The translations under genes were made by a program, and so were the position numbers. A DNA stretch of 34,570 nucleotides from Acidobacteriaceae bacterium. Lineage in GTDB: Bacteria; Acidobacteriota; Terriglobia; Terriglobales; Acidobacteriaceae. The notes under the pieces are model-generated. The model searched no databases. It saw nothing but the letters and a program-made list of their open reading frames with translations, and had not been told where the DNA came from. The stretch spans positions 1 to 34,570 of the forward strand of contig JASHOC010000361.1 of the NCBI GenBank assembly GCA_030041305.1, given 5' to 3'. This document shows, one piece after another, positions 23,443 through 32,448 of this stretch; within the stretch, counting starts at the first letter, position 1; every line of letters starts with the position of its first letter.

Positions 23443-24750
23443 TTAGGCGTGCTCGCCCGGGACCATCGGCTTGGTGAAGTCCAACGCAGGGCTGGCTTCG
23501 CCGTCTTCTGCTTCGGGTCCTGGTGATCTTTCGCGCTTGCCGTGAGGCGCGCTTGCCGGCCGCGGCGATTGTGTTCCGGAGCCGTTTGTCGCCTCATTCA
23601 ATTTCGGTTGCTGCGCACGCTTGAATTGCTTGCTCAAAGCCAAACCTTGTTGTTGATAGGACGACCCGATCGCGCCGCCGTAGATCTTATCGGGCTTGGC
23701 GGACATGTTGAAGTAATGCAGACGGCCGATGAACTGATCATCTTCGAGCAAGATCGGAATTTGGCTGGCCCGCACCTCGAGCACGGCCCGCGTGCCGGGA
23801 ATATCTCCCTGGCTTCCGTAACCGAAGCCGGGATCGAAAAAGCCGGCGTAGTGGACGCGGAATTCCTGCGTGGCCAAGTCGTAGGGCAGCATTTCGGCGG
23901 CCAAGTCGGCGGGAACGCGAACACGCTGTTTGGAGGCCAGGATGTAGAACTCGTTGGGTTCAAGGACAAATTGAAGCTTCGCGTTGCGGTAAATGGGGAT
24001 CCAGAAATCGGCCACGTCGTAGTGATCGATTTTGCCGAGGTCGATGGGAGACGAGAAACGCTTGGCCTTGTAGGCGACGACTTCGGAGCCAATGCCCTGG
24101 AGATCGACGGTGACCCGCAGGCCGCGATCAATGAGGTTGGGTTGGGCGCCGTAATCATCGGCGGCGAGAAGAAGCGAGCCCTGATCCAGTTGTTTCAGGC
24201 GGGCGTCGCCCGCAACCACGAGCTTGCCGCGGCCGAAACGGAGCTGGTTCAGCTTCATGCCGGCCTGCACAATGATGGGAAAAGTCTGGGAGACCACCTC
24301 GATGTAGAGCTTGCCGCGGTACCCGCGGCGCACGCGCTCGAACTCGTCGCCAGGCTCGGTGATCAGGCGGGTGAAAATGTCCAGGCGTCCAGTGGTGCTT
24401 TTGGGATTGGCGATGCCGAAAACATCGGAGGGCAAAGCCAGGCTCTCCATCAAGGGAATGACGTAGATGACGTTGGGCTCGAGCAGCGTCGGAGACGAGA
24501 TGTCCATCGTGTTGTTGAGCATCCCGTTGGCGACGGCTTTATTGAGGAAGGTAGTGGCTCGGCCCGGCAGAAAGCTGGCGCGGACGCGGTACGCCTGGTG
24601 CGAAAGGCGGAGGTCGATACTGGCGGGCTGAATCTGGTCTTCGGAGATTCCGGGAGCGGAGATGATGCCGGTTTGGACAAAATCGAGGATCTCCTGAGAC
24701 GGCAGGATGCCTTCGCGAGTTGGTTGCCGATCCGGAAATAGGGGTGTCAA
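23443..24750 (-). CDS. 2'-deoxycytidine 5'-triphosphate deaminase, two-domain form
   Basis: The enzyme deaminates dCTP to dUTP (some members go on to dUMP), feeding thymidylate synthesis. The protein has 435 residues, about twice a single Dcd domain. The N-terminal half contains PASIDLRLSHQAYRVRA and NPKSTTGRLDIFTRL; the C-terminal half contains HYAGFFDPGFGYG and the TRAVLEVRA segment expected to hold the catalytic Glu. The last 55 residues or so (after SKQFKRAQQ) are Pro/Ser/Lys-rich and probably disordered. The start appears to be TTG 24750, with GGAGG eleven bases upstream; no better start exists in frame. It is last in a row of minus-strand genes, 253 bases after the aminotransferase. Confidence 0.85.
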   Translation of the reverse strand: MTPLFPDRQPTREGILPSQEILDFVQTGIISAPGISEDQIQPASIDLRLSHQAYRVRASFLPGRATTFLNKAVANGMLNNTMDISSPTLLEPNVIYVIPLMESLALPSDVFGIANPKSTTGRLDIFTRLITEPGDEFERVRRGYRGKLYIEVVSQTFPIIVQAGMKLNQLRFGRGKLVVAGDARLKQLDQGSLLLAADDYGAQPNLIDRGLRVTVDLQGIGSEVVAYKAKRFSSPIDLGKIDHYDVADFWIPIYRNAKLQFVLEPNEFYILASKQRVRVPADLAAEMLPYDLATQEFRVHYAGFFDPGFGYGSQGDIPGTRAVLEVRASQIPILLEDDQFIGRLHYFNMSAKPDKIYGGAIGSSYQQQGLALSKQFKRAQQPKLNEATNGSGTQSPRPASAPHGKRERSPGPEAEDGEASPALDFTKPMVPGEHA

Positions 24751-25003
24751 AGCTAAATCGTCCTCCGCTTTCCTGGGGAGCTGGTGGCGCCGCTGGCGGG
24801 CCGCTGGCTCGCAGGGAACTTCGCCTGATCATAAAAGCGCCGTGCGGTCCCCAACCGCAAATCGGCCTTGGCTGCGCGCCGGGGATTCAAGAAGAGTAGC
24901 AGCCGGAGGGTCGCGGATGCGTCTTGTAAAACTGGCGCGATGTGTGGAGATTGGAGCAAGGCGCACACCGTGAGCGGCTTATGGGTGGCTTTCATCGCCG
25001 AAT

Positions 25004-26203
25004 TTATAGCTTGCGCAACCGCGCGCAGGCCTCGTTAAGCTCCGCATCCAGTTTGGCGAAGCAAAAGCGGAGCAGATCTTCGCCGCGGCCGGGACGGAAG
25101 AAAGCGGTTCCGGCGACGGACGCAATGCCCGTGGCGGCCATCAGGCGGCGCGCCTTTTCGACGGCGGTTTTTCCGGGCAGGCGGGCAGCGCGAGCCAGGA
25201 TGTAATAGGCTCCAGCCGGCGTGGAGGGTTCGAGGCCCGCGTCTTCGAGAGCGCTTTTGAGCCGCTCCCGCTTGCCTTGGTGATCGGCGGCGATCTGCTG
25301 GTAAAAGGTCGGCGGAAGTTGCTCGAGGCCCGCCGCGACACCGTGCTGAAAGGGCGCCGGCGCGCACACGAAGGTCAGATCATGGAAGTGGGCTATGGCG
25401 GGCATCCAGCGGGCGTCGGCGACGGCGAAGCCCACGCGCCACCCGGTAATCGAAAACGTCTTGCTGAAGCCGGAAACGACGATGGTGCGTTCGCGCATGC
25501 CCGGGAGGGCCGCGGGGCAGATGTGGCGGGCGCCATCGTAGATAAAGTACTCGTAAATTTCGTCGGTGATGACGAACAGGTCGTGCGCGATGGCGAGTTC
25601 AGCCACGGCCTGGAGCTCGGGCAGGGTAAAGATTTTGCCGCTGGGATTGGCGGGGGTATTGACGAGGATGGCGCGGGTGCGCGGAGTGATGGCGGCGCGC
25701 AACGCGTCCAGGTCGAGCTGCCAGTCCGGCTCAGCAAGAGCAACCGGCACTGGCGTGACGCCCTGGGTTTTGAGGGTGTTGACGTGGTAGCCGTAAAAGG
25801 GCTCGAAGAGAATGACTTCGTCGCCGGGATTGAGCACGGCCATCATGGCGGCGTGCAGGCCGGCGGTGGCGCCCAGGGAAGCCATGACTTCGCGCTCCGG
25901 GTCGTAGCTGAGGCCGTAATCGCGGAGCTGCTTCTGGGCGATCGCCTGGCGCAGGCGGTCAATGCCGTCGCAACGCGTATAGGTGTTATGGCCTGAGCGA
26001 ATGGCCTCAATGGCCGCGCTTTCGACGACGGAAGGAACCGGGGTGTCGCACACGCCCTGGGCCAGGTTGATGCCCCCCATGCGCTCGCAATCGGCGGTTA
26101 TGGCGCGAATTTCGGACTGAAAGGTTTGTGGGGCCAGACGACTGAGGGCGAGGCGCGCTCCGGGCGTGGCAGCTTGGGGATGGCGGACCAGAACCTCCGG
26201 CAT
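25004..26203 (-). CDS. class I/II pyridoxal-phosphate aminotransferase
   Basis: A 399-residue fold-type I aminotransferase. Visible active-site features are NPSGK with Asn186, the TDEIYEY segment with Asp214 and Tyr217, Lys248 in SGFSKTFSITGWRVG as the Schiff-base lysine, and Arg256 in the same segment. Near the C-terminus an Arg (DLLRFCFAK) should bind the substrate carboxylate. The N-terminal GGINLAQGVCDTPVP matches the group of kynurenine/methionine/aromatic aminotransferases, but the substrate cannot be fixed from sequence. GGAG stands nine bases before ATG 26203. It follows the DUF3108 gene by 92 bases and could share its transcript. Confidence 0.92.
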   Translation of the reverse strand: MPEVLVRHPQAATPGARLALSRLAPQTFQSEIRAITADCERMGGINLAQGVCDTPVPSVVESAAIEAIRSGHNTYTRCDGIDRLRQAIAQKQLRDYGLSYDPEREVMASLGATAGLHAAMMAVLNPGDEVILFEPFYGYHVNTLKTQGVTPVPVALAEPDWQLDLDALRAAITPRTRAILVNTPANPSGKIFTLPELQAVAELAIAHDLFVITDEIYEYFIYDGARHICPAALPGMRERTIVVSGFSKTFSITGWRVGFAVADARWMPAIAHFHDLTFVCAPAPFQHGVAAGLEQLPPTFYQQIAADHQGKRERLKSALEDAGLEPSTPAGAYYILARAARLPGKTAVEKARRLMAATGIASVAGTAFFRPGRGEDLLRFCFAKLDAELNEACARLRKL

Positions 26204-26295
26204 GGATAAGACTCCTATCTACTTGGATGGGCCCGGTTCGCAAGCGACCAGCTTGCGACGCCTCGGAGACGGCGCGATGAGATTTTGCCGCTCCT

Positions 26296-27063
26296 CTATC
26301 GATTATTGTCGTTGCCGGAAAGCCGAAACGTGATAGTGCCCCAGAACAGGCGGGCGCGCATTTGGACGGGAAGATGGCGCTGGTCATCCGAATACCAGAT
26401 CCAAATGTCACCTCGGTTCTTGACCACGCCCGCATCCGCGGTCGGTTGGACGCGCAGGGTCTTGTAGGTTCCGAGCGGGGTCTTGATTTCCTCGCGTGCT
26501 TCCACCTTCATGGTCACGGGAATGGTGTGCTGGGCGTCGAAGAGCGGCAGGACGAAATCATGGCCCAACACCAGAGGCTGCGATGCCGCATAAAAAATTC
26601 CCGAGAGCAAATCGGTAAGGCAGCTATGAATGGGCGATTCAACGTTCTTGTCCTGGCCGCTGACCAAATTCTTTTGATCCAGATAAGCTTTGGATTGCCC
26701 GTAGTCGAGGCGCAGCGTGGCGTTGACCTGGCGCCGGCCTTCCACCGTCTGCTTGTCGAATTGATAGCTACATCCCCGGACGCGATCGAACGTGGATTGA
26801 AAACGGTCGCTGACGTGGAAGAGCAGATTGATGGCGCCGATGGTTTCAGCCGTGGCGGAGATCTGCTCGCGGTCGCCGGCAGCCTGAAAGTGGATGGTGG
26901 CCACGCCCGCAGGAAAGACGCGCCAGTCCACCGCGTAGGTGAGGGTTTGCCGCTCGGGAAAGCTATACCCTGGCTGAGGCGGCGCAAGCTGCGGCGCTTG
27001 CTGGCCAAAAGCCATGACCGTGAGAGCGCAAAATACGATTGCCGGCAGCGCGCGCGTCTTCAA
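26296..27063 (-). CDS. DUF3108 family exported protein
   Basis: A 255-residue protein with a signal peptide (residues 1-20, ending AFGQQ) and a DUF3108 domain over most of its length (FPERQTLTYAVDWRVFPAGVATI, FHVSDRFQSTFD, KTPLGTYKTLRVQP and IWIWYSDDQRHLPVQM). The family is periplasmic, beta-rich and of unknown function. The only usable start is TTG 27063, with AAGGAG about twelve bases upstream; an ATG nearer the site is out of frame. It lies 49 bases after the methyltransferase-like gene, so it probably belongs to the heptosyltransferase operon. An envelope role is inferred from that. Confidence 0.88.
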   Translation of the reverse strand: MKTRALPAIVFCALTVMAFGQQAPQLAPPQPGYSFPERQTLTYAVDWRVFPAGVATIHFQAAGDREQISATAETIGAINLLFHVSDRFQSTFDRVRGCSYQFDKQTVEGRRQVNATLRLDYGQSKAYLDQKNLVSGQDKNVESPIHSCLTDLLSGIFYAASQPLVLGHDFVLPLFDAQHTIPVTMKVEAREEIKTPLGTYKTLRVQPTADAGVVKNRGDIWIWYSDDQRHLPVQMRARLFWGTITFRLSGNDNNR

Positions 27064-27112
27064 AGTCGGGCATGGCTCCTTCGAGGGGATTCCGCATCGG
27101 GACGGGATACGC

Positions 27113-27862
27113 TCATCGCGTGACCCGCAAAATCGCTTCCACCGCCCGTCGCAGGAAGAGCAGGACTAGATAGAGTAACGCAGCCCCTACGACAGCATTG
27201 TACTCGCGGTGCCTGAGATAGAGGCCCAGGGAATAGCCGCCAGCGCTCGATTTTCGCCCTCCGGACAAAGAACTGTCCCCACCGTGAGAAGCAGAAATCG
27301 CTTCTTGGGGAACCCGGCTGTTGACAGAGGCCCCGGCATCCGGACCAGTTTCCACCAACTTCCCCGGGGTGAGGAGCGGAATCAAGCGGGGAACGCGGCG
27401 GCAATACTCCTCAAAGGCGGGAAAGGCATTACGCAGAAAGCGCTCCTCTGAAGCGATCACCGGTATATAGATGACGGCAAAGCCCATTGCGAGGACAATC
27501 GCCAGCAGCCAACTGAGCAGAGCCGCGGCGAAGCCGCCGGCGATGAGCATTGAACCTAGATAGAGAGGGTTGCGCGTATAGGCATAGGGACCGGTGACGG
27601 TGAGCTCACGATCTTTTTTCACATAGCCAGAGGCGTAGCCGCGGAGGGCCAGGCCAGGTACGGTGAGAAGCAGGCTCCAGACGATGGCCGCCGGGTGAGA
27701 TGGGCGGCGCCACAGCTCGAAAAGGTAGAGTCCAGCGACCAGGAAGGCGAGGGGCACGCGAATGCGCCGCGCGACGCGCTGCCAGCACGCGATCCAGTTC
27801 CTGGGCGAGGGAGCGGATTGCGAGGGTTCGCCGCAGGCCGAGATGTGCTGACCGCCGCTCAT
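27113..27862 (-). CDS. isoprenylcysteine carboxyl methyltransferase-like membrane protein
   Basis: A 249-residue integral membrane protein with about five hydrophobic segments (roughly 36-50, 57-75, 105-122, 123-142 and 221-240). The signature GPYAYTRNPLYLGS and, after the next membrane segments, EERFLRNAFPAFEEYCRRVPRLIP define the ICMT/phospholipid methyltransferase-like group, which binds S-adenosylmethionine. Bacterial members act on unknown lipids. A hydrophilic insert of about 40 residues (180-220) precedes the last membrane segment. ATG 27862 overlaps the stop of the heptosyltransferase gene by four bases (ATGA), pointing to coupled translation and perhaps a lipid A or glycolipid substrate (inference). 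Confidence 0.87.
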   Translation of the reverse strand: MSGGQHISACGEPSQSAPSPRNWIACWQRVARRIRVPLAFLVAGLYLFELWRRPSHPAAIVWSLLLTVPGLALRGYASGYVKKDRELTVTGPYAYTRNPLYLGSMLIAGGFAAALLSWLLAIVLAMGFAVIYIPVIASEERFLRNAFPAFEEYCRRVPRLIPLLTPGKLVETGPDAGASVNSRVPQEAISASHGGDSSLSGGRKSSAGGYSLGLYLRHREYNAVVGAALLYLVLLFLRRAVEAILRVTR

Positions 27863-29064
27863 GATGCCGCCTCATGGGCGAGCAAGGCGTCGGCGGCGCG
27901 CAATACGTCTTCCGGCTCGATGGTGAGCATTCCGGCCTCGGTTGCGTGGCGGCGGCTGTGGTCGCGCTGGCTCATGGGGCTGCGCAGCACCGTGGCGCGG
28001 GTTCCAAAGGGCCCATTTCGGATGGGGTCGGTCGGCCCGTAGACGCCTACCACCGGCCGGCGCAGCGCGCATGCCAGATGGAGCGGTCCCGTATCTCCGG
28101 CAACGCAGAGCGCGATACGGCGGGTAAGCGCGATCAACCGGTCGAGCGAGGCGCAGACCACGGTGGCTGGTGCGCTGGCCACGATGGTTTCGGCCAGGGC
28201 TTCTTCTCCGGGGCCGGCATTGACGAAAACGCGCATGCCGCGTCCGGCAAGCCCCCGGGTGACGGCCGCGTAACGCTCCGCGGGCCAGCGCTTGGCGCCC
28301 CAACCTGCGCCGGGGTTGATGAGAGCCACCGGCCGGCGTCCGTCCGGCGCGAGCAGTGCATCGCACCAGCGCTCGGCTTCAGGATCGATTGGCAGGGTCG
28401 CCGGGACGGGCTGGAGCAGGTCGCCGGCCACGGCGGAGGCCACTTCGAGGCCCTGCTCGATCACGTGCGCGCCGCGGGTTTCAATGCACTCGGTGAACAG
28501 CCAACGGGCCGCCCATTCGCGGGGCTTGGATTCGCCGAGGATCCGGCGCACCCGCGCCAGGCGGGCGATGGCGGCCGATCGAACCGCACCTTGCAGGTCG
28601 AGAGCGGCGTCGTAGGCGCAAGAACGGAGGTCGTACCGCAACGCCCTGATCTCGCGAACGGTATTGGAACTAAATGGGTTGTGTCCCCATTCTCTGGCGG
28701 GGGCAAAATGGAGCCGGTCGACCAGGGGCATGGCGGAAGGGGGTGCCGGCATGGTTTCGATCGCCACAGCGCGGTGGTTTTCTCCGTTCGCCTCTGCTGG
28801 CTTCGTCCCGGACCCTGCCTCTGCCTGATCGCTGACCGCCGCCGGCGCGGCCAGCAGGGCGCGCCAGCGAGGCTCCACGACCCAGCCAATATCCCAGGAG
28901 GGATGCGCCCGCCGGAGCGCCGCGACCGCCGGCAACGCATGCAGGATGTCGCCCATGGCGCCCAAACGCACCACGAGAAGGCGAAACTCGGCCGGTGTGT
29001 GCAAACTTCGATTTTCGCATAACCACTCGGCAAGTCGGCGAGCCCGTGCACAGCGATCCGCCAA
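27859..29064 (-). CDS. lipopolysaccharide heptosyltransferase, glycosyltransferase family 9
   Basis: A protein of up to 401 residues with the GT-B fold that adds a heptose to the LPS core at the cytoplasmic face of the inner membrane. Visible motifs are VVRLGAMGDILHALPAVAALRRAHP at the start of the acceptor domain, DLQGAVRSA, then INPGAGWGAKRWPAERYAAV and GDTGPLHLACALRRPVVGVYGPTDP of the ADP-heptose-binding domain. The spacing suits the WaaC (heptosyltransferase I) type. The first 25 residues precede the conserved domain and the proposed start is TTG 29064 without a clear ribosome site; TTG 29004 is an alternative. It is first gene of a minus-strand row with the ICMT-like and DUF3108 genes. 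Confidence 0.9.
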   Translation of the reverse strand: MADRCARARRLAEWLCENRSLHTPAEFRLLVVRLGAMGDILHALPAVAALRRAHPSWDIGWVVEPRWRALLAAPAAVSDQAEAGSGTKPAEANGENHRAVAIETMPAPPSAMPLVDRLHFAPAREWGHNPFSSNTVREIRALRYDLRSCAYDAALDLQGAVRSAAIARLARVRRILGESKPREWAARWLFTECIETRGAHVIEQGLEVASAVAGDLLQPVPATLPIDPEAERWCDALLAPDGRRPVALINPGAGWGAKRWPAERYAAVTRGLAGRGMRVFVNAGPGEEALAETIVASAPATVVCASLDRLIALTRRIALCVAGDTGPLHLACALRRPVVGVYGPTDPIRNGPFGTRATVLRSPMSQRDHSRRHATEAGMLTIEPEDVLRAADALLAHEAAS

Positions 29065-29224
29065 CCCTTGGGTCGCCGCTCAGAAGCCCGCCCTCACGAC
29101 CCTTTTTTTTCTTGCCGACTGGCCGTCTTGTTTGATTTGCGCATCGAAGCCAGCAAGACTTCGTGTCCGGAAGTACGGATGATGGATATCGGATTATGAA
29201 TAAGCTGATACTGAATGGGGCAAC

Positions 29225-29407
29225 ATGAATATGCAGTCTTCCCCCGCTTTGATCACCGCCCTGCAATCGACGCTGACTCAACTGGAGCAGACCGAAGAAA
29301 TGGGGCCGGAGGATCCGGCCCTCCTCGAACTGAAGCGATCGATTGCGCGGATACTGGCGGAGATGGAAATCAAGAAGGCCTCGACCGCCGTAATCGAGCC
29401 GGATTGA
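29225..29407 (+). CDS. 60-residue helical hypothetical protein
   Basis: A short acidic protein that would form one or two amphipathic helices (ALITALQSTLTQLEQTEEMG and LLELKRSIARILAEMEIKK). There is no signal peptide, cysteine or known motif. ATG 29225 is preceded only by a GGGGC, so the ribosome site is mediocre. It sits between the divergent heptosyltransferase gene and the convergent thymidylate synthase gene. Heptad-like leucines suggest self-association. Whether it is real rests on composition and on a gap that would otherwise be empty. Confidence 0.5.
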   Translation: MNMQSSPALITALQSTLTQLEQTEEMGPEDPALLELKRSIARILAEMEIKKASTAVIEPD

Positions 29408-29534
29408 ACCGCTTTGAATCCCGCGTGATGCGATCCGGCGGAGGCGACTGCTTCTCCCCCAGCGGGCTGGCAAGCGGTCGTCGGCGCAAACGCAAGGCGC
29501 GGCGGCTAGAGTCTACCGTTGTAACAGCTAGGGC

Positions 29535-31139
29535 CTACCGTTGTAGCAGATCGATCGGCTGGTCAAAGTCGGTAGCCCGGATGTGTCTGGCTAGCTCCGG
29601 GTGGCGACGCTGGAGAGCCACGAACATTGCCCAGGCCACTTTGCGATAGCTGAAGTGGCCGGCAGGCGCGGAACGCAGCTCAACGATATATTGGGCCTCG
29701 GCAAAATCCATTTTGAATAGGCCGCGGATGCGCGTGGCGAGTGGCAGGAGGTAGAGCGCCGACTGAGCGGCCTCTGGCGCGGTCCCGGACGCAATGCGGG
29801 TGACGGCTTGGTGCGCCGATTCGACGGCGGAGCGGTACTCGTCGAGAGCGCCCGCTTCGGCCAGAATGTCTACCCCGACGCCGAGATCGCCCGACTCAGG
29901 GGATGCGTAGCCGTGCTGCGCCGTGAAGTCCTGGATGATCTGGGTGCACCGGCGATGGCGGTGCATGTCGCGGAAGCCGCCGATGTCCATCAGGATGTCA
30001 AATCTCAGCGCCGCCCCGGCATGGAATGCCCGCAGCACCTCGTCGTGCTTACCGCGGCGCTTGACGCCGAGTTCGATAATCTCGGCGACTTGCGCCGCTG
30101 GCAAGCCGCTGGCCAATTCGCGGATCGCGCGATAGGGATGGTGGCTGGCCGAGTAGAGCAGCGTGGCGGCGAGCTCCACTTCGAGCGATTCGGTACGCTC
30201 CACCAAATCGACGAGCGGCGCCTCGGCGCCTGCGGCGGGCAGGGGCTTGAGCAGCTCCGCGGCTGCTTGTTCCAGGGCGACGCGCGTTTCCATCAAATAA
30301 GGATTCGGCTGGGCGTATTTAACCAGCGTGGGCGCGGTGCGCACTTCACGCGTCAACAGCCGGGCGGCCTCCGCCGCCAAGCCGTCGGCGCTTGCTTCTC
30401 GCGCCGCAAGCTTCTCGACGAACGCATCGGCGGCGGAGCCGTTGACGTTCCATGCTGGGGCCGACGCGGCGTCGCGCAGCCTGGCGCCGAGTTCGCGGAT
30501 TTCGGCGGCCGGGTGCGAGAGCAGGCGGGTGACCTGGGTTTCGAGAGTGCGCGCGCTCACAATCTGGCCCAAGGAGGTGTTGGTAGCCAAAGGCAGCAGG
30601 TAGCGCGCAACATCGAAAGCGCGCGCCCGCAAGGTGCGCTCGTAGCTCTCAGGCCTTAGGCTCTCAGGACGGGGCGCCCGCCGGCGCAGCACTTCAAGCA
30701 CAGCCGTCGAGGTGCGCTCGTAGGTTGCAAACAGGCCTTGAATCGCGTCTAAGTAGAGCTGCGGCGACTCGTTATCCCCGCCAAAATCAGGAAGATACCA
30801 CCCTGATTGGCGAAAGTTCTGATAACGCGTCGAGCGCTCCTGCCCGTCCCAGCGGGGTTCGTCCACGAGCACGATGGCGGCCAGCAGGCTCAGCCGCTCC
30901 ACGGCAAAAGCGATGTGGGCCAGGTCGGCGATGGATCGGTGGCCGTATTGGAAATAGAATGTATTGAGGAACTGCTCGGCGCGCTGGGTGTTGATCTCTC
31001 GGAGCGATTCGCGCATGGATAGGGCGGAGCGGGAATATTTGGCCATGGCGAAGGCCAGCACTTCAGGGTCGGCGCCATGCACCGCGAAAACTTCAGTCTG
31101 ATTCCGGACGTCGGGCGAAGCAAAAGATTTACTGGACAT
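29535..31139 (-). CDS. double-length ThyX-like flavin-dependent thymidylate synthase
   Basis: ThyX makes dTMP from dUMP with FAD, NADPH and methylenetetrahydrofolate. This protein has 534 residues against about 220-250 for ThyX and contains two ThyX-like halves. The N-terminal half has YGHRSIADLAHIAF and Gln-Glu-Arg-Ser-Thr-Arg-Tyr (100-106), which matches the SxRY part of the ThyX signature but lacks the preceding RHR. The C-terminal half has RHRRCTQ (from residue 394), matching the RHR part, with a degenerate SxRY part, and ends with an ELRSAPAGHFSYR-like segment as in ThyX. The two halves may complement each other. ATG 31139 is chosen because the conserved region begins there; earlier in-frame ATGs at 31169 and 31208 lack ribosome sites. 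No thyA is seen in the window. Confidence 0.85.
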   Translation of the reverse strand: MSSKSFASPDVRNQTEVFAVHGADPEVLAFAMAKYSRSALSMRESLREINTQRAEQFLNTFYFQYGHRSIADLAHIAFAVERLSLLAAIVLVDEPRWDGQERSTRYQNFRQSGWYLPDFGGDNESPQLYLDAIQGLFATYERTSTAVLEVLRRRAPRPESLRPESYERTLRARAFDVARYLLPLATNTSLGQIVSARTLETQVTRLLSHPAAEIRELGARLRDAASAPAWNVNGSAADAFVEKLAAREASADGLAAEAARLLTREVRTAPTLVKYAQPNPYLMETRVALEQAAAELLKPLPAAGAEAPLVDLVERTESLEVELAATLLYSASHHPYRAIRELASGLPAAQVAEIIELGVKRRGKHDEVLRAFHAGAALRFDILMDIGGFRDMHRHRRCTQIIQDFTAQHGYASPESGDLGVGVDILAEAGALDEYRSAVESAHQAVTRIASGTAPEAAQSALYLLPLATRIRGLFKMDFAEAQYIVELRSAPAGHFSYRKVAWAMFVALQRRHPELARHIRATDFDQPIDLLQR

Positions 31140-31261
31140 TACCGAGCTCTCGCGAACAGAATACGGCATGGGGCTGTGACTGAGGCTTGGAATGGCCGGC
31201 TCATTCATTCGGAAGTAAACCGCCGGAAGAGCGGGAAATTCCGCAGCGGCGGGAGAGGTCG

Positions 31262-32071
31262 ATGCAGGAGTACCTGGTGCGCACGTCGCACAAACCCAGG
31301 CCTGTGCCCCCGGGCCGCTGGGCGATTGCTCAGCGATGGAGCGACCTTCTTTTTGCGCACTGGCCGGTTTCGGCGCCATCCCTGGCGCCCTTGCTTCCCG
31401 AGTGGCTTGAACCGGACGTTTTTCAGGGCTCGGGTTGGCTCGGCGCCGTGCCTTTCTGGCTCGACCGCGTTAAGATTCGCGGCGTGCCGCCCGCGCCTGG
31501 CATGGGCGGCTTTCCCGATCTCAACCTGCGCACCTATGTGCGCGACCGATTTACCGGAACCCCCGGCATCTGGTGCTTTTCCCTCGACGCCAGCAACCTG
31601 TTTGCCGTGGGCATGGCCCGCGTCTTCTATCACCTGCCCTATCACTGGTCCGAAATGCGCATGGAGCAGCGCTCGGAGCGGGAGTTCGCCTTTTATAGCC
31701 GTAGGCGGTTCTCCGAGCGGCCGGTGATCTTCAAAGTCAAGTACCGGGGTCTCGGGCCCACCCGGAAGCTGGCCGAACTGCGCAGCGGCACGCTGGAACA
31801 CTTTGTCTCGGAGCGCTCCTGCTTGTTCAGCTCCAACCGGGCAGGGCAGCCCATTCGCGCCAGCTTGCACTACGTTCCCTGGCCGCTCGAAGACGCCGAA
31901 GCGGAGATCGAACGCAACGATCTGGCGGCGGCCATCGGCATCGAGTTGCCCGATATCGAGCCCGTGTTGCACTATTCGCGGCGGTTGGGAGTCTATGTCT
32001 GGCCCGAGGAACTTGTCCGCCCGGCTCTTGCCGCCCGACCGGTCGCCGTCGCGGTGAGCCCCTCGGCCTAA
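31262..32071 (+). CDS. DUF2071 (YqjF-like) family protein
   Basis: A 269-residue cytoplasmic protein of the DUF2071 family, recognisable from RWSDLLFAHWPV, the FQGSGWLGAVPFWLDRVKIRGVPP segment and FPDLNLRTYVRD, then GIWCFSLDASNLFAVGMARVFYHLPYH. The family has an acetoacetate-decarboxylase-like beta fold; no activity is established. ATG 31262 has GGGAGAGG just upstream. It is divergent from the ThyX-like gene, with the promoters sharing about 120 bases. A link to nucleotide metabolism is not evident. Confidence 0.88.
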   Translation: MQEYLVRTSHKPRPVPPGRWAIAQRWSDLLFAHWPVSAPSLAPLLPEWLEPDVFQGSGWLGAVPFWLDRVKIRGVPPAPGMGGFPDLNLRTYVRDRFTGTPGIWCFSLDASNLFAVGMARVFYHLPYHWSEMRMEQRSEREFAFYSRRRFSERPVIFKVKYRGLGPTRKLAELRSGTLEHFVSERSCLFSSNRAGQPIRASLHYVPWPLEDAEAEIERNDLAAAIGIELPDIEPVLHYSRRLGVYVWPEELVRPALAARPVAVAVSPSA

Positions 32072-32448
32072 TCGGCTACCCCGTTTCAATTTTTCGATTT
32101 AAATCGACATGATCGAGCGAATGGCTGATCGAAAAGCGACCGCTGCTCCTCTCGGATCTTCCAATCTTCAACGCTGATCCAGAACTTCCTCCTCTTCACT
32201 TCAACAAGAGTTTCCCGAGGTCCTCATGTTTGTCTTTGGATTGAACGCTGCGCCCGTGCAGCTTGCCGATAAGACAAATGTCTGTAGACCGTTGCGGCGC
32301 TCGCTTCATGCTGGACCCAATCTAGCTCATGATGAACGGCGGCTCTTAAAGCTTCCAAATTTGCGGTAAGATCAAGCTTCTCAGCCCGCCGGTGTGCACG
32401 CCGGCGGTAAATCGCGCTAAAACAATAATAATCGAGGGAGGGATGCCC
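32072..32448. other. intergenic region before the gamma-glutamyltransferase gene
   Basis: A 377-bp gap. At 32094-32107 lies the perfect 14-bp palindrome tcgatttaaatcga, just past the DUF2071 stop. At 32386-32407 a 7-bp stem (ccgccgg/ccggcgg, 8-base loop) stands about 40 bases before the next start, probably in the leader RNA. No credible gene was found. Confidence 0.5.

Noticed and set aside
24753..24995. 80-codon minus-strand frame between the dCTP deaminase and aminotransferase genes
   Set aside because: No ribosome site, no motif, and a composition of low-complexity basic residues; the gap is more likely a leader region.
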